Numbered from the stretch's first letter, positions 1 to 7,319 are shown. The stretch: 18,272 bases of DNA from Methanobacteriota archaeon (GCA_023440975.1 JAEZRD010000109.1:1-18272); one strand, 5' to 3'. The notes: generated by a model from the letters alone, not told the origin. Translations and numbers: made by a program.

Positions 1-755
1 AGGATAATGATGATACTATAATACCTGAACATGTTGAAGAAGTGAAAGAAACAGGTAATGAAGTTCAAGATTACAGATCTAGTGTGGATGATGATTTAGA
101 CTCTATAATTATAGGAATTAATAAAGATATTAGTAAAATTGAAAAACGTAGAGCTAAATTAAATAATGTTTTAAAAACAAAAGATGATCGTAAGATTCCT
201 AAAGAAGTTAATGATATGGAAAAATTCATCTCTACTTATAGTGAAGCTAAAAATATTCGTATTACTACTCCTGCGCAATTATATGAACGTCCTATAGGGG
301 AAGTATCTGTGGATATTGATGATATAATTAAACAAGAAGGTCCAATACATATTAATGATTTAATTTTCCGTTTACGTGAGTCTTGTAAACTTAAAAGAGC
401 AGGAACTAAATTTAAAAGTGCAATAAATTTAGCATTAGAGTATTCTGAGGAACAAGGTACTGTACGTCGTAATGATGACTTCTTATTTTACACTGGTAGT
501 AAAATGGTACCTGTACGTAAGCGAATAAAACCAAATATCGACTTTATTTGTGATGAAGAAATTAAACAAAATGTATTATTGGTATTACAACTTCAACAAT
601 CAGTAGAAACACAAAAACTAGTTAAAAAAGTGGCAAATAATTTTGGTTTTAAATCAACTAGTCAAAAAACAAGTAAAAGGATTACTGATGTTGTTGATTT
701 AATGATAGCTAAAGAAGAAGCTACAAATAACAATGGCCGTATAGAATTATTATAA
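1..755 (+). CDS. C-terminal part of DUF3320-type helicase-like protein (5' end outside window)
   Basis: The reading frame is open from the first complete codon at position 3, so the gene begins upstream; the GTG at 42 is internal. The visible part starts with an acidic, lysine-rich linker. At about 280-495 comes a segment with the pattern ERPIGEVSVDIDDI, EGPIH, then RAGTKF and a final DDFLF, which I recognise as a DUF3320 winged-helix-like domain. A further conserved tail with VPVRKR and a helical region ends at TAA 753-755. In known proteins DUF3320 is the C-terminal domain of very large DUF4011/superfamily I helicases, often with a Vsr-like nuclease domain. As I recall, some such proteins act in anti-phage defence (Hhe type). 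The helicase and nuclease parts are not in the window, so activity cannot be judged. HK1 starts 32 bases later on the same strand and may be cotranscribed. Confidence 0.72.
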   Translation, partial: DNDDTIIPEHVEEVKETGNEVQDYRSSVDDDLDSIIIGINKDISKIEKRRAKLNNVLKTKDDRKIPKEVNDMEKFISTYSEAKNIRITTPAQLYERPIGEVSVDIDDIIKQEGPIHINDLIFRLRESCKLKRAGTKFKSAINLALEYSEEQGTVRRNDDFLFYTGSKMVPVRKRIKPNIDFICDEEIKQNVLLVLQLQQSVETQKLVKKVANNFGFKSTSQKTSKRITDVVDLMIAKEEATNNNGRIELL

Positions 756-787
756 AATTATATAATGGTATTTGAAGGGGATTAAAA

Positions 788-2641
788 TTGAAATTTGATG
801 TATTTGATGCAAATAAGAATTTCGTTACAGGAGAATATTTTGAAAATTTTACGGATTTATATAAACCTTCTCGTAAAGTAGAATTAGTTCCTAAATTTAA
901 ATATGATGATTTATTTTTAAAAATAGATTATGGTATAAGTGTTTATCGCCCATACCATGATGGGGAAGATTTTCTTATACAACATTTAAGCCCTACTTTA
1001 ATGGAGCAATGTGGTTTAACTAATGAAGATGATGTTAGAGGGTGTCTTTTTTCAGAAGTATTTCCATTATATACTAAAAATAATTTTTTAGAATTCTTAC
1101 GTGAAGCTTATAAAAAACAAACTAGTTTAAATTTTGAATTATATGGTTATACAGATGATGGAGTATTTTTTAAACATTATATATATGATGTTGTTGGAAC
1201 AGAAGATGCTGCTTTTATTTTAGCTAAAGATGATACTGATTTTCTAATGTTAAAAGATCAAGAAAATAGATTATTTGAAAATTCACCATATGGTTTAGCT
1301 ATTTTTCAAGATGGTAAGCTTGTTCGTGTAAACACTAAATTTCAAAAATTGTTAAATATTCCTTTCGATTATTTAAAAGTAGATAAATTGGAAATTAAGG
1401 ATATTCCACTAGTTCCGACTAAATTAACTAAAGAGGAATTGATTGAAAATTATCAAAAAATTTTAAACAATGAACTTTTAAAAGATCATGATGTAATGAG
1501 TTATACTAATTATAAAGGGGAGCACTTTTGGTTTGATTGTGTTGCTAGTTTAACTAATTATGAGGATAATAAAGCTGTTCAAATAACTCTTCTTGATATT
1601 ACTGAGTCTAAAGATGCTCAAGATGAAGCATTCCGTATTCAAAAAAGTTTAAAACTTGTTGAATCTAATAGTAAATTTAGTATAGTTAATTATAATAAAA
1701 ATACTGGTTTTATTGTAACTGATGAGTTTTTTAAGATTTTAGAAACTGAACCTTTTGATTTAAGAAAAGATATAGATAAGTTTTATCAGTTAATTGATAA
1801 TCAATCTAAATGGGATATGATTAATCATTTAAATTATATGGTTGAAAATCAAATTGAAGATGATAATTTTCAATTTGAAATAGATATTAATGGTAAAGTT
1901 AAACATTTAATGTTTTATTCTAAGATTATAGATTATGGGGAAGATGGTTCTGCTTCAGATTATGTTGGTTATTTAATGGATATAACTGAAAGTGTTGAAC
2001 GTGAGCAAAAACTTGCAGAAGCGGATAAAGATAAAGCTGTTCTTTTAAAAGAGATTCATCATCGTGTTAAAAATAATCTTCAAATTATTTTAAGTTTGAT
2101 TAGTTTAGATGAACGGTTTAATAAGCAAGATTATGAAATGATTTTAGATTCTACTAAAAGTCGTATTAAGAGTATGGCTCTTATTCATCAGAAAACTTAT
2201 GAATCTGATAGTTTATCTAATATTAATGTGAGAAGTTTTATGGAAGATTATTGTTTAAGTATTCTTAATTTATATAATTTAGAGGATGATATTAATCTTA
2301 TTTATAATATTGATGAGTTTTTAGAGTTACCTTTAGATATTATGACTCCTTTGAGTTTGATTCTTAATGAATTTGTTACTAATAGTATTAAATGTGCTTT
2401 TTCTAATAGTGAGGATGATAAAAATATTATTTTATCTATGGATACTGTTGGGGATATGGTTAATTTCACTATTGAGGATAATGGTGTTGGTTTGCCTGAG
2501 GATTTAGATGTTTATAATAGTCCAAGTTTGGGTTTAACAATTATTAATAGTCTTACTAATCAGATTAATGGTGAATTTTCTAAAATTGATTGTGAAGGGG
2601 CAGGTTTTAAATTAAAATTCCCTGCTAATTTTGAATCCTAA
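788..2641 (+). CDS. HK1: soluble multi-PAS HisKA_2 sensor histidine kinase
   Basis: This 617-residue protein has no signal peptide or membrane segment, so it should be a cytosolic sensor that autophosphorylates on histidine. Three PAS-like units can be seen: about 35-150 (motif YGISVYRPYHDGEDF at 48-62), 160-275 (starting FENSPYGLAIFQDGKLVRV) and 285-405, the last two ending in the usual DITES. The HisKA_2 phosphoacceptor motif KEIHHRVKNNLQ has H424 and H425; by analogy with HWE kinases the histidine before RVKN (H425) is the likely acceptor. The ATPase domain has N-box N527 and the G1 motif DNGVGLP starting at D564. There is no receiver domain. The start is a TTG at 788, supported by GAAGGGGATT just upstream; there is no in-frame ATG nearby. 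It lies apart from its four paralogues at 7320-14770 and is followed by zinc-ribbon membrane genes. The PAS ligand and the phosphotransfer partner are unknown. Confidence 0.9.
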   Translation: MKFDVFDANKNFVTGEYFENFTDLYKPSRKVELVPKFKYDDLFLKIDYGISVYRPYHDGEDFLIQHLSPTLMEQCGLTNEDDVRGCLFSEVFPLYTKNNFLEFLREAYKKQTSLNFELYGYTDDGVFFKHYIYDVVGTEDAAFILAKDDTDFLMLKDQENRLFENSPYGLAIFQDGKLVRVNTKFQKLLNIPFDYLKVDKLEIKDIPLVPTKLTKEELIENYQKILNNELLKDHDVMSYTNYKGEHFWFDCVASLTNYEDNKAVQITLLDITESKDAQDEAFRIQKSLKLVESNSKFSIVNYNKNTGFIVTDEFFKILETEPFDLRKDIDKFYQLIDNQSKWDMINHLNYMVENQIEDDNFQFEIDINGKVKHLMFYSKIIDYGEDGSASDYVGYLMDITESVEREQKLAEADKDKAVLLKEIHHRVKNNLQIILSLISLDERFNKQDYEMILDSTKSRIKSMALIHQKTYESDSLSNINVRSFMEDYCLSILNLYNLEDDINLIYNIDEFLELPLDIMTPLSLILNEFVTNSIKCAFSNSEDDKNIILSMDTVGDMVNFTIEDNGVGLPEDLDVYNSPSLGLTIINSLTNQINGEFSKIDCEGAGFKLKFPANFES

Positions 2642-2721
2642 TTTTTAAATAATACTTTCTTTAAATATAATAATTAATTAAGAGTTTTAAATAATAAATT
2701 TATTAAATAGAGGATAGTTAA

Positions 2722-2931
2722 ATGACAATATATTGTCCAGTTTGTGGTGAAGATAATAAGGATGATGCTAAATTTTGTCGTGATTGTGGTGCTAACTTAA
2801 ATGAGGAAATTAAGAAGGTTGAACAATCTCAAGGAATTAGTGAGTCTAAAAAGTATATTATTGCAGCTTTAATTGTTATTTTAGTTTGTTTACTTATTTT
2901 TATCGGTTCTTTTGTGTTAATTCATCATTAA
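2722..2931 (+). CDS. ZR1: short zinc-ribbon single-span membrane protein
   Basis: This 69-residue protein has a four-cysteine zinc ribbon at the N-terminus (CPVC at 5-8 and CRDC at 19-22), a charged linker, and one hydrophobic span at about 45-67, ending in HH with nothing outside. The ribbon should be cytoplasmic, since lysines precede the span. It closely resembles the first 72 residues of ZR2 (3073-3903), including the DDAKFCR core, and stops where the ZR2 ectodomain would begin. It therefore looks like a duplicate that lost, or never had, an ectodomain. The start ATG has GAGGAT at 2710-2715. Function is unknown; zinc ribbons of this type often mediate protein or nucleic-acid contacts. Confidence 0.8.
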   Translation: MTIYCPVCGEDNKDDAKFCRDCGANLNEEIKKVEQSQGISESKKYIIAALIVILVCLLIFIGSFVLIHH

Positions 2932-2950
2932 TTTTTAATAATTTATTGGT

Positions 2951-2975
2951 TCTTTTTTTTTAAAAACTTTTTTTA
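2951..2975 (+). terminator. T-tract terminator after ZR1
   Basis: Two runs of T (2952-2961 and 2969-2975) lie within 50 bases of the ZR1 stop. Archaeal RNA polymerase terminates at such tracts without a hairpin. In this AT-rich DNA the call is only moderate. Confidence 0.4.
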
Positions 2976-3004
2976 TAAAATTTTAAATAATACTTTTTTT
3001 AAAT

Positions 3005-3022
3005 TATAATTGTTTATAATTA
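3005..3022 (+). promoter_or_regulatory. Possible TATA region for ZR2
   Basis: TATAATTGTTTATAAT lies about 50-65 bases before the ZR2 TTG start, at a workable distance for an archaeal TATA box. The surrounding AATAATACTTT..TTTAAAT sequence is shared with the region in front of ZR1 (about 2647-2672), suggesting a duplicated upstream region. High background AT content limits confidence. Confidence 0.35.
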
Positions 3023-3072
3023 ATAATGATAAAAAAAAGTTATGTGTAATTTTTTTTTTGGGGGATTAAAAT

Positions 3073-3903
3073 TTGACAACTTATTGTTCAAAATGTGGAG
3101 AAGAAAATGAAGATGATGCTAAATTCTGCAGAAAATGTGGAACTAGTTTAAATAGCAATATAAAAAAAGTAATTAATTCAGATAATAAAAATGAAGATAA
3201 AAATAAAAAGTATATTATTATAGGCTTAATTGTAGTTTTAGCTTGTGTACTAATTGTTGGTGGAGCATATCTTATGTTAAATCATCATAATATGAAAACA
3301 TTAGATTTTGGTGATTATACTATGAGTGTGCCAGATAATGCTAATATGGTTAATAATTCTACTGATTCAGTGAATACTTTTATTGATTCTAATGCTCATT
3401 TAATGACAGCTTCTATTTTAACAGATTCATTATCTGGAGCTGTGGCGGCAGCTGCTATTAAAGGTAGTTTTGAAAGTTATCCTACTGTAACTAGTGATAA
3501 GCTTAAAGTAAGTAATTGTACTATTCATAAAATATCTAATGATAGTTCTTATGGGTATGTTGCTCTTTATAACCCAACTGGGATTTATATTGTTGTTGCT
3601 TCTGATAATCTTGATGATTTAATTGAAATGGTTAATAGTATTCAGGTTAAAGATTTATCTAGTGGTTCTAGTTCTGGATCCTCTGCAAGTTCTGGATCTA
3701 GTGTAAGTAGTTCCTCTAATTCTGCTAGTCATTCTGATGATGTTGCTAGTGAAGGAACTGTAAATATTAATGGTAATGATTATAATCGTGTGTATTATAA
3801 AGATGGTACTTATAAGACTTATGGTACTGTTTCTGGAAAATTATATGAAAATACTCATGATAGTCAAGCTATAGATCAAGAACCTTATTCTGGACCTATT
3901 TAA
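3073..3903 (+). CDS. ZR2: zinc-ribbon membrane protein with ectodomain and Ser-rich linker
   Basis: The 276-residue product has a cytoplasmic zinc ribbon (CSKC at 5-8, CRKC at 19-22), a lysine-rich linker, a membrane span at about 47-69, and an exported domain from about 75 to 195. A linker made almost wholly of Ser and Gly follows at about 196-220, then a C-terminal segment rich in Tyr and Gly. The exported domain resembles that of ZR3: both have a short strand ending in VP, a TFIDSNAHLM/TFVDTSNNVM stretch, and a D-D...M-NSI close. Asn-X-Ser/Thr sequons in the exterior part could be glycosylated, as is common in archaea. The start is TTG at 3073, preceded by GGGGATTAAAATT, nearly the same leader as HK1. 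ZR3 follows 31 bases later, so the two are likely cotranscribed. Its molecular role is not known. Confidence 0.85.
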   Translation: MTTYCSKCGEENEDDAKFCRKCGTSLNSNIKKVINSDNKNEDKNKKYIIIGLIVVLACVLIVGGAYLMLNHHNMKTLDFGDYTMSVPDNANMVNNSTDSVNTFIDSNAHLMTASILTDSLSGAVAAAAIKGSFESYPTVTSDKLKVSNCTIHKISNDSSYGYVALYNPTGIYIVVASDNLDDLIEMVNSIQVKDLSSGSSSGSSASSGSSVSSSSNSASHSDDVASEGTVNINGNDYNRVYYKDGTYKTYGTVSGKLYENTHDSQAIDQEPYSGPI

Positions 3904-3934
3904 TTAATATTTTAAAAAATGGAGGGTTTATTTA

Positions 3935-4519
3935 ATGAAATGTCCTAAGTGTGGTGCTGAAATATCGGATAATGCGGATGTTTGTGATAATTGTGGACAA
4001 CAGATATATGAAATTCATAAAAAAATTCAATCTTCAGAAGATGAAAGATTATTAACTAAGAAAATTATCCGTTATGGTCTTATTGTTATTGTTGTATTGT
4101 TAGTTATTGTATCAGCTGCTTATTTGATTTTAACTAATACAAATAATGATAAGAATTTTAATATTGGTTCAGTTACAATGCAGGTGCCTGAAAATGTTAA
4201 TTTAACTCAGGTTAATGCTAGTAGTACTAATTCCAGTGTTTTACAAACTTTTGTAGATACTAGTAATAATGTTATGGTTTCATATTTGAATACGTCTAAT
4301 GCTCAGGGTGCAGCTAATGCTAAACAGGTTGACACTAATTTAAAGCATTATACTTCTTTGAGTAATAAAACTCTTAATGATAATTGTAAAATTTATAGTG
4401 TTCCTAATAAAATTGGTTATAATTATTTAGGTTCTTACCAGTCTGATGATTCTTTTATTCTTATTGGGGGTAATGATTTAAATGATGTTGCTGATATGTT
4501 AAATAGTATTAAATCATAA
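3935..4519 (+). CDS. ZR3: zinc-ribbon membrane protein with ectodomain
   Basis: This 194-residue protein has a zinc ribbon CPKC (3-6) and CDNC (17-20), a basic linker, a strongly hydrophobic span at about 46-67, and an exported domain of about 125 residues. That domain is homologous by eye to the ZR2 ectodomain (shared VP motif, TFVDTSNN, DNCKIYSVP, and a NDLNDVADMLNSIKS ending) but lacks the Ser/Gly linker and tail. Several NSS/NTS sequons occur outside the membrane. The ATG at 3935 has a strong GGAGGG at 3921-3926. A T-tract terminator follows. No enzymatic motif is visible; a sensor, anchor or wall-associated role is possible but unproven. Confidence 0.85.
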   Translation: MKCPKCGAEISDNADVCDNCGQQIYEIHKKIQSSEDERLLTKKIIRYGLIVIVVLLVIVSAAYLILTNTNNDKNFNIGSVTMQVPENVNLTQVNASSTNSSVLQTFVDTSNNVMVSYLNTSNAQGAANAKQVDTNLKHYTSLSNKTLNDNCKIYSVPNKIGYNYLGSYQSDDSFILIGGNDLNDVADMLNSIKS

Positions 4520-4540
4520 GTTTTAGTTTAAAATATTTAT

Positions 4541-4560
4541 TTTTTTTTTATCTTTTTTTC
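4541..4560 (+). terminator. T-tract terminator after ZR3
   Basis: A run of nine T, then ATC and a run of seven T, begins 22 bases after the ZR3 stop. It faces the convergent small gene on the other strand, so a terminator here is expected. Confidence 0.5.
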
Positions 4561-4620
4561 TATTATATCTTGACTATATTAATTCTTTTAAGTAGGGAGT
4601 GTAGTTTTTAGGTGTTAATG

Positions 4621-4690
4621 TAAAAAAAAATATTATTTAAAAAAAGTAATAATAAAAAAATTATTTAAAAAAAATTTTAAAAAAAAGGTT
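4621..4690 (-). terminator. Multiple T-tracts (minus strand) after the 63-residue gene
   Basis: On the plus strand this stretch holds at least five A runs of seven to nine bases, which read as T runs on the minus strand within 10-80 bases of the stop at 4700-4702. Repeated T-tracts are the usual efficient archaeal terminator and would suit a strongly expressed small gene. Confidence 0.5.
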
Positions 4691-4699
4691 TTAATTTAT

Positions 4700-4891
4700 T
4701 TAGTGGGTTTTATGCCAGCAGTTTTCGGTCATTTCGAAATCGCCGGAATCTTGGTTCATAAATGCTCTTTTTTCAGCGAGTAATTCTTGTAATTTTGTTT
4801 GTGCTTGTTTGTATTGGTTTTGATCATTTGTTGCGATTAAAGTTTTTCTGCATGCTTTTATTTCTTTGTTTAGTTCGTTTATGTCTTTCAT
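4700..4891 (-). CDS. Small coiled-coil-like protein of unknown function (63 residues)
   Basis: I do not recognise the family. The frame reaches an ATG at 4906, but I chose the second ATG at 4889-4891: GATGTGATT, close to the 16S-complementary GGTGATC, lies just before it, while the upstream ATG has no such site. The 63 residues form a charged helix rich in Lys, Glu, Gln and Leu with heptad-like spacing, then a short tail ending ENCWHKTH; two cysteines are present. Codon choice is unlike the neighbours: AAC, GAC, TTC, TAC, ACC and ATC are common where flanking genes use the T-ending forms. That is typical of highly expressed methanogen genes and also argues that the frame is truly translated. 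It is transcribed divergently from the marR operon and convergently to ZR3. Confidence 0.65.
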   Translation of the reverse strand: MKDINELNKEIKACRKTLIATNDQNQYKQAQTKLQELLAEKRAFMNQDSGDFEMTENCWHKTH

Positions 4892-4929
4892 TAAAATCAC
4901 ATCCATTTGAATTTATATTAATTACCTAA

Positions 4930-4975
4930 ATCAATATTTAATTTTTATATTTATTTTAAAATAAATAAAGTTTAC
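4930..4975 (-). promoter_or_regulatory. Possible promoter of the 63-residue gene
   Basis: Read on the minus strand, this stretch contains TTTATTTATTTTAAAATAAA and then AATATAAAAATTAAA, 40-85 bases before the chosen start. One of them may serve as TATA box. The exact site cannot be settled by eye in such AT-rich DNA. Confidence 0.3.
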
Positions 4976-5086
4976 TATTTTTTTCATGTTCGTTTGTTTG
5001 GTGTTGTTTTGTTGTTGGGTTTTTCTTTTTTTCTTTTTAGTTGTGTTTTGTTTATTCATGTTTCTTTAGTTTTTTTTATATAATAT

Positions 5087-5153
5087 TCAATGTTGATGTT
5101 TTCAATTATTGATTAATTCAATTATTGATTAATTCAATTATTGACTTTATCAA
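5087..5153 (+). promoter_or_regulatory. Candidate MarR operator: three 16-bp direct repeats with TCAA/TTGA half-sites
   Basis: The unit TTCAATTATTGATTAA occurs at 5101-5116 and 5117-5132, and its first 12 bases recur at 5133-5144. Each unit contains the near-palindrome TCAATTATTGA. The palindromic-ended TCAATGTTGA at 5087-5096 and the pair TTGA (5141-5144)/TCAA (5150-5153) use the same half-site. The block ends directly against the TATA box of the marR-MATE operon, where a bound repressor would hinder TBP/TFB. Binding by the adjacent MarR is inferred, as many MarR proteins bind near-palindromes at their own promoter. Confidence 0.5.
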
Positions 5154-5155
5154 CA

Positions 5156-5168
5156 GTTTTATATATTA
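5156..5168 (+). promoter_or_regulatory. TATA box of the marR-MATE operon
   Basis: GTTTTATATATTA lies about 25 bases before an expected start of transcription near 5185-5190. This gives a leader of about 35-40 bases carrying the Shine-Dalgarno site at 5208-5215. A second TATA-like stretch, TTTTTATATAATATT near 5073-5087, is upstream of the repeats and could be an alternative. Confidence 0.5.
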
Positions 5169-5224
5169 TTAAAAATATACTCTAAATATAAAAATAAAAA
5201 CAATTGCAGGACGGTAAAAAAAAA

Positions 5225-5704
5225 TTGATAGATGAATCCAATGTAAAAAATCTTCCTACAGATGTACTTTTTAAAGTAATATCAAGATACTCTGATATTT
5301 ACATAAATTATATGTTAAAAGACACTAATTTAACTCGAGCACAAATACCCATGCTTATGAAATTATTAATTGATGATAATATTTGTCAAGATGAATTAGC
5401 AAAACCTTTAAAACTAGATAGAGGAGCTGTAACAAGAACACTCAGTAAACTAGAAGATGAAGGATACATAACACGTACACAGGATGAAGAAAATAAAAGA
5501 AGAAATAAAATATCTCTCACAGAATCAGGTCGAAAATTAGCAACAGAAATGCATAACGCTGGTAAAAATAGAGATAAAGAAATATTAAAAGATGTTCCAA
5601 TGGAATGGAGTGAATTAAATAATATATTACAAAAAATTGCTATAAATTCCATTAAATTTAACAACCAACTTATTAAAGATGAAAACAATTGGGAGGAAAA
5701 ATAA
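5225..5704 (+). CDS. MarR-family winged-helix transcriptional regulator
   Basis: The product is about 159 residues, normal for MarR dimers that bind DNA and release it on binding small molecules. After N-terminal dimerisation helices comes LTRAQIPMLMKLL, then the helix-turn-helix (CQDELAKPLKLDRGAVTRTLSKLEDEGYI) and the wing with RTQDEENKRRNKISLTESGR, matching the family wing and its Asp/Arg pattern. A longer frame begins at TTG 5204, but I prefer TTG 5225: AGGACGGT at 5208-5215 sits nine bases before it, the same spacing used by the next gene, and 5204 has no ribosome site. The MATE exporter begins one base after the stop, so the two form an operon. Autoregulation through the upstream 16-bp repeats is likely but inferred. 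Confidence 0.88.
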   Translation: MIDESNVKNLPTDVLFKVISRYSDIYINYMLKDTNLTRAQIPMLMKLLIDDNICQDELAKPLKLDRGAVTRTLSKLEDEGYITRTQDEENKRRNKISLTESGRKLATEMHNAGKNRDKEILKDVPMEWSELNNILQKIAINSIKFNNQLIKDENNWEEK

Positions 5705-5705
5705 A

Positions 5706-7118
5706 TTGAGTGATAAAACAGAAAAAGGTCAAAACAGTAATATTGACTTAATACTTGGAGATTCACATGTAGCTATAAGAAAACTAGCATGGCCAATGAT
5801 GGTTAGTATGTTTTTAATTATGGCATATAACCTAGCAGATAGTATATGGGTAGCAGGATTAGGATCAAATGCTCTAGCAGCTATCGGATTTATCACACCA
5901 TTATTTATGATAATTGTAGGATTAGGAAATGGTATAGGTGCTGGTGCAAACAGCCTTATTGCACGTTGTATTGGTGCAAGAGATAAAGAAAAAGCAGATA
6001 ATGCAGCATTACACAGTATAATAATAACATTTATTGTAAGTATTGTAGCATCTATAATATTATATGCAGCATTACCTGGAATTTTAAGTTTAATGGGTGC
6101 TGCTTCAGCTACTGCAATGTCTCTTCAATATGGTAATATTGTATTTATATTCCTGATTGTATTTTTATTTTCAAGTGTAGGATCAGCTTTACTTCGTTCA
6201 GAAGGAGATGTTAATCGTGCAATGTATGTAATGGCATTAACTGCAATATTAAATATTGTTTTAGATCCAATATTCATATATATTTTTGGTATGGGTGTTG
6301 CAGGAGCTGCATGGGCAACAGTATTATCTGCATTTTTAAGTTGTGCAGTTTTAATTTACTGGATGGTGATTAAAAAAGATACTTATCTTGATTTAGGTAG
6401 AAGTCATTTTCATTATGACTCTAGTATATTTAAAGATATTCTTGTTGTAGCTATTCCATCTACAGCTGAAAACCTTATATTCAGTATTTTAGGTATTATA
6501 GAAAATTATTTCTTAGTGTTTGTTGCTGGAACTGTAGCAGTTGCAACATATACCGCAGGTATGAGATTAGTTCAAATGGCTATGATTCCACTTATGGGAT
6601 TAGGTACTGCTGTTCTAACTGTTGTAGGTGCTGCTTATGGTGCTCATGATTCTGATAAGTTAGAAGATGCATTTTCATACAGTTTAAAATTAGGTTTTAT
6701 AATAAGTTTAATTATGTTAGTAATCTTTTATGTATTTGCTCCACAATTAAGTTTAATATTTGCTTATACTGGTGCTAGTGCAGGTTTAGCTCCTAGAATT
6801 GCAAGTTTATTACGTATTGTATGTTTCTTTGTACTTGCTGTTAACTTTGGTATGATGCCTGCGATGCTATTCCAAGGAGTAGGTAAAGGATTTACAAGTT
6901 TAGTATTAACCACACTTAGAGCTTTAATATTTGAGGTTATTTGTTCTTATATTTTAGGTATTGCTCTTGGTTGGGGAGAGTATGGAATTTATTGTGGTGT
7001 TGTGCTTGGAGCATGTATAGGTGCATTAATAAGTTTCATTTATGCTAAATTTTGGATTTACAGACTTAAAAAAGTTTATAAAAGTGGAAATGAAGATGAA
7101 CTACCTGGTTCCTCTTAA
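5706..7118 (+). CDS. MATE family multidrug/toxin efflux transporter
   Basis: The roughly 470-residue polytopic protein shows about 12 hydrophobic segments arranged as two related halves, as in NorM/DinF-type MATE antiporters. These expel cationic drugs or toxic compounds with sodium or proton gradients. The start of the first bundle (RKLAWPMMVSMFLIMAYNLAD) and the paired inner motifs (GIGAGANSLIARCIGARD; GMGVAGAAWATVLS; LGTAVLTVVGAAYGA) are typical of the family. A frame extends to ATG 5679, inside marR, but GGGAGG at 5691-5696 points to TTG 5706 nine bases on, directly after the marR stop. The substrate cannot be told from sequence. Control by the adjacent MarR is likely. Confidence 0.92.
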   Translation: MSDKTEKGQNSNIDLILGDSHVAIRKLAWPMMVSMFLIMAYNLADSIWVAGLGSNALAAIGFITPLFMIIVGLGNGIGAGANSLIARCIGARDKEKADNAALHSIIITFIVSIVASIILYAALPGILSLMGAASATAMSLQYGNIVFIFLIVFLFSSVGSALLRSEGDVNRAMYVMALTAILNIVLDPIFIYIFGMGVAGAAWATVLSAFLSCAVLIYWMVIKKDTYLDLGRSHFHYDSSIFKDILVVAIPSTAENLIFSILGIIENYFLVFVAGTVAVATYTAGMRLVQMAMIPLMGLGTAVLTVVGAAYGAHDSDKLEDAFSYSLKLGFIISLIMLVIFYVFAPQLSLIFAYTGASAGLAPRIASLLRIVCFFVLAVNFGMMPAMLFQGVGKGFTSLVLTTLRALIFEVICSYILGIALGWGEYGIYCGVVLGACIGALISFIYAKFWIYRLKKVYKSGNEDELPGSS

Positions 7119-7125
7119 TTTCTAA

Positions 7126-7206
7126 TTTTTTTTTTTTTAAACTTTTTATTATTTTTTAAATACTTTTTATAAAATCTTTTTTTTTATTTTCAAAATTCTT
7201 TTTTTT
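7126..7206 (+). terminator. T-tract terminator region after the MATE gene
   Basis: A run of 13 T at 7126-7138 is followed by further T runs at about 7177-7185 and 7199-7206. They should end the marR-MATE transcript before the kinase block. Confidence 0.5.
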
Positions 7207-7245
7207 AAAACTATTATAATAAATACTAAATATAAGTATCAATAA

Positions 7246-7263
7246 AATTTTCTATATATAATG
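7246..7263 (+). promoter_or_regulatory. TATA box for the HK2-HK5 block
   Basis: AATTTTCTATATATAATG lies about 60-70 bases before the HK2 start. It fits an archaeal TATA box with a leader of roughly 35-40 bases, and is the best such site between the MATE terminator and HK2. Confidence 0.45.
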
Positions 7264-7319
7264 ATATGATAATTAAATGACTATTCTTATAAATTAAATC
7301 TATTTAAGGTCCTTTAAGA

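Noticed and set aside
4520..4700. A structured RNA gene between ZR3 and the small minus-strand gene
   Set aside because: The stretch is explained by converging T-tract terminators; I see no paired stems or tRNA-like elements.
4986..5069. 27-codon ATG frame on the plus strand encoding an almost wholly hydrophobic peptide (Phe, Leu, Val, Cys)
   Set aside because: The stretch is G/T-rich with few A, which yields such codons by chance; there is no ribosome site before the ATG.
5101..5145. The 16-bp repeats as a small CRISPR array
   Set aside because: The units are directly abutting with no unique spacers, and no cas genes are in the window.
5386..5766. 126-codon frame on the minus strand antisense to marR
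   Set aside because: It lies opposite a clear MarR gene, is rich in Ser/Phe/Leu as expected from antisense of AT-rich coding DNA, and has no recognisable domain.
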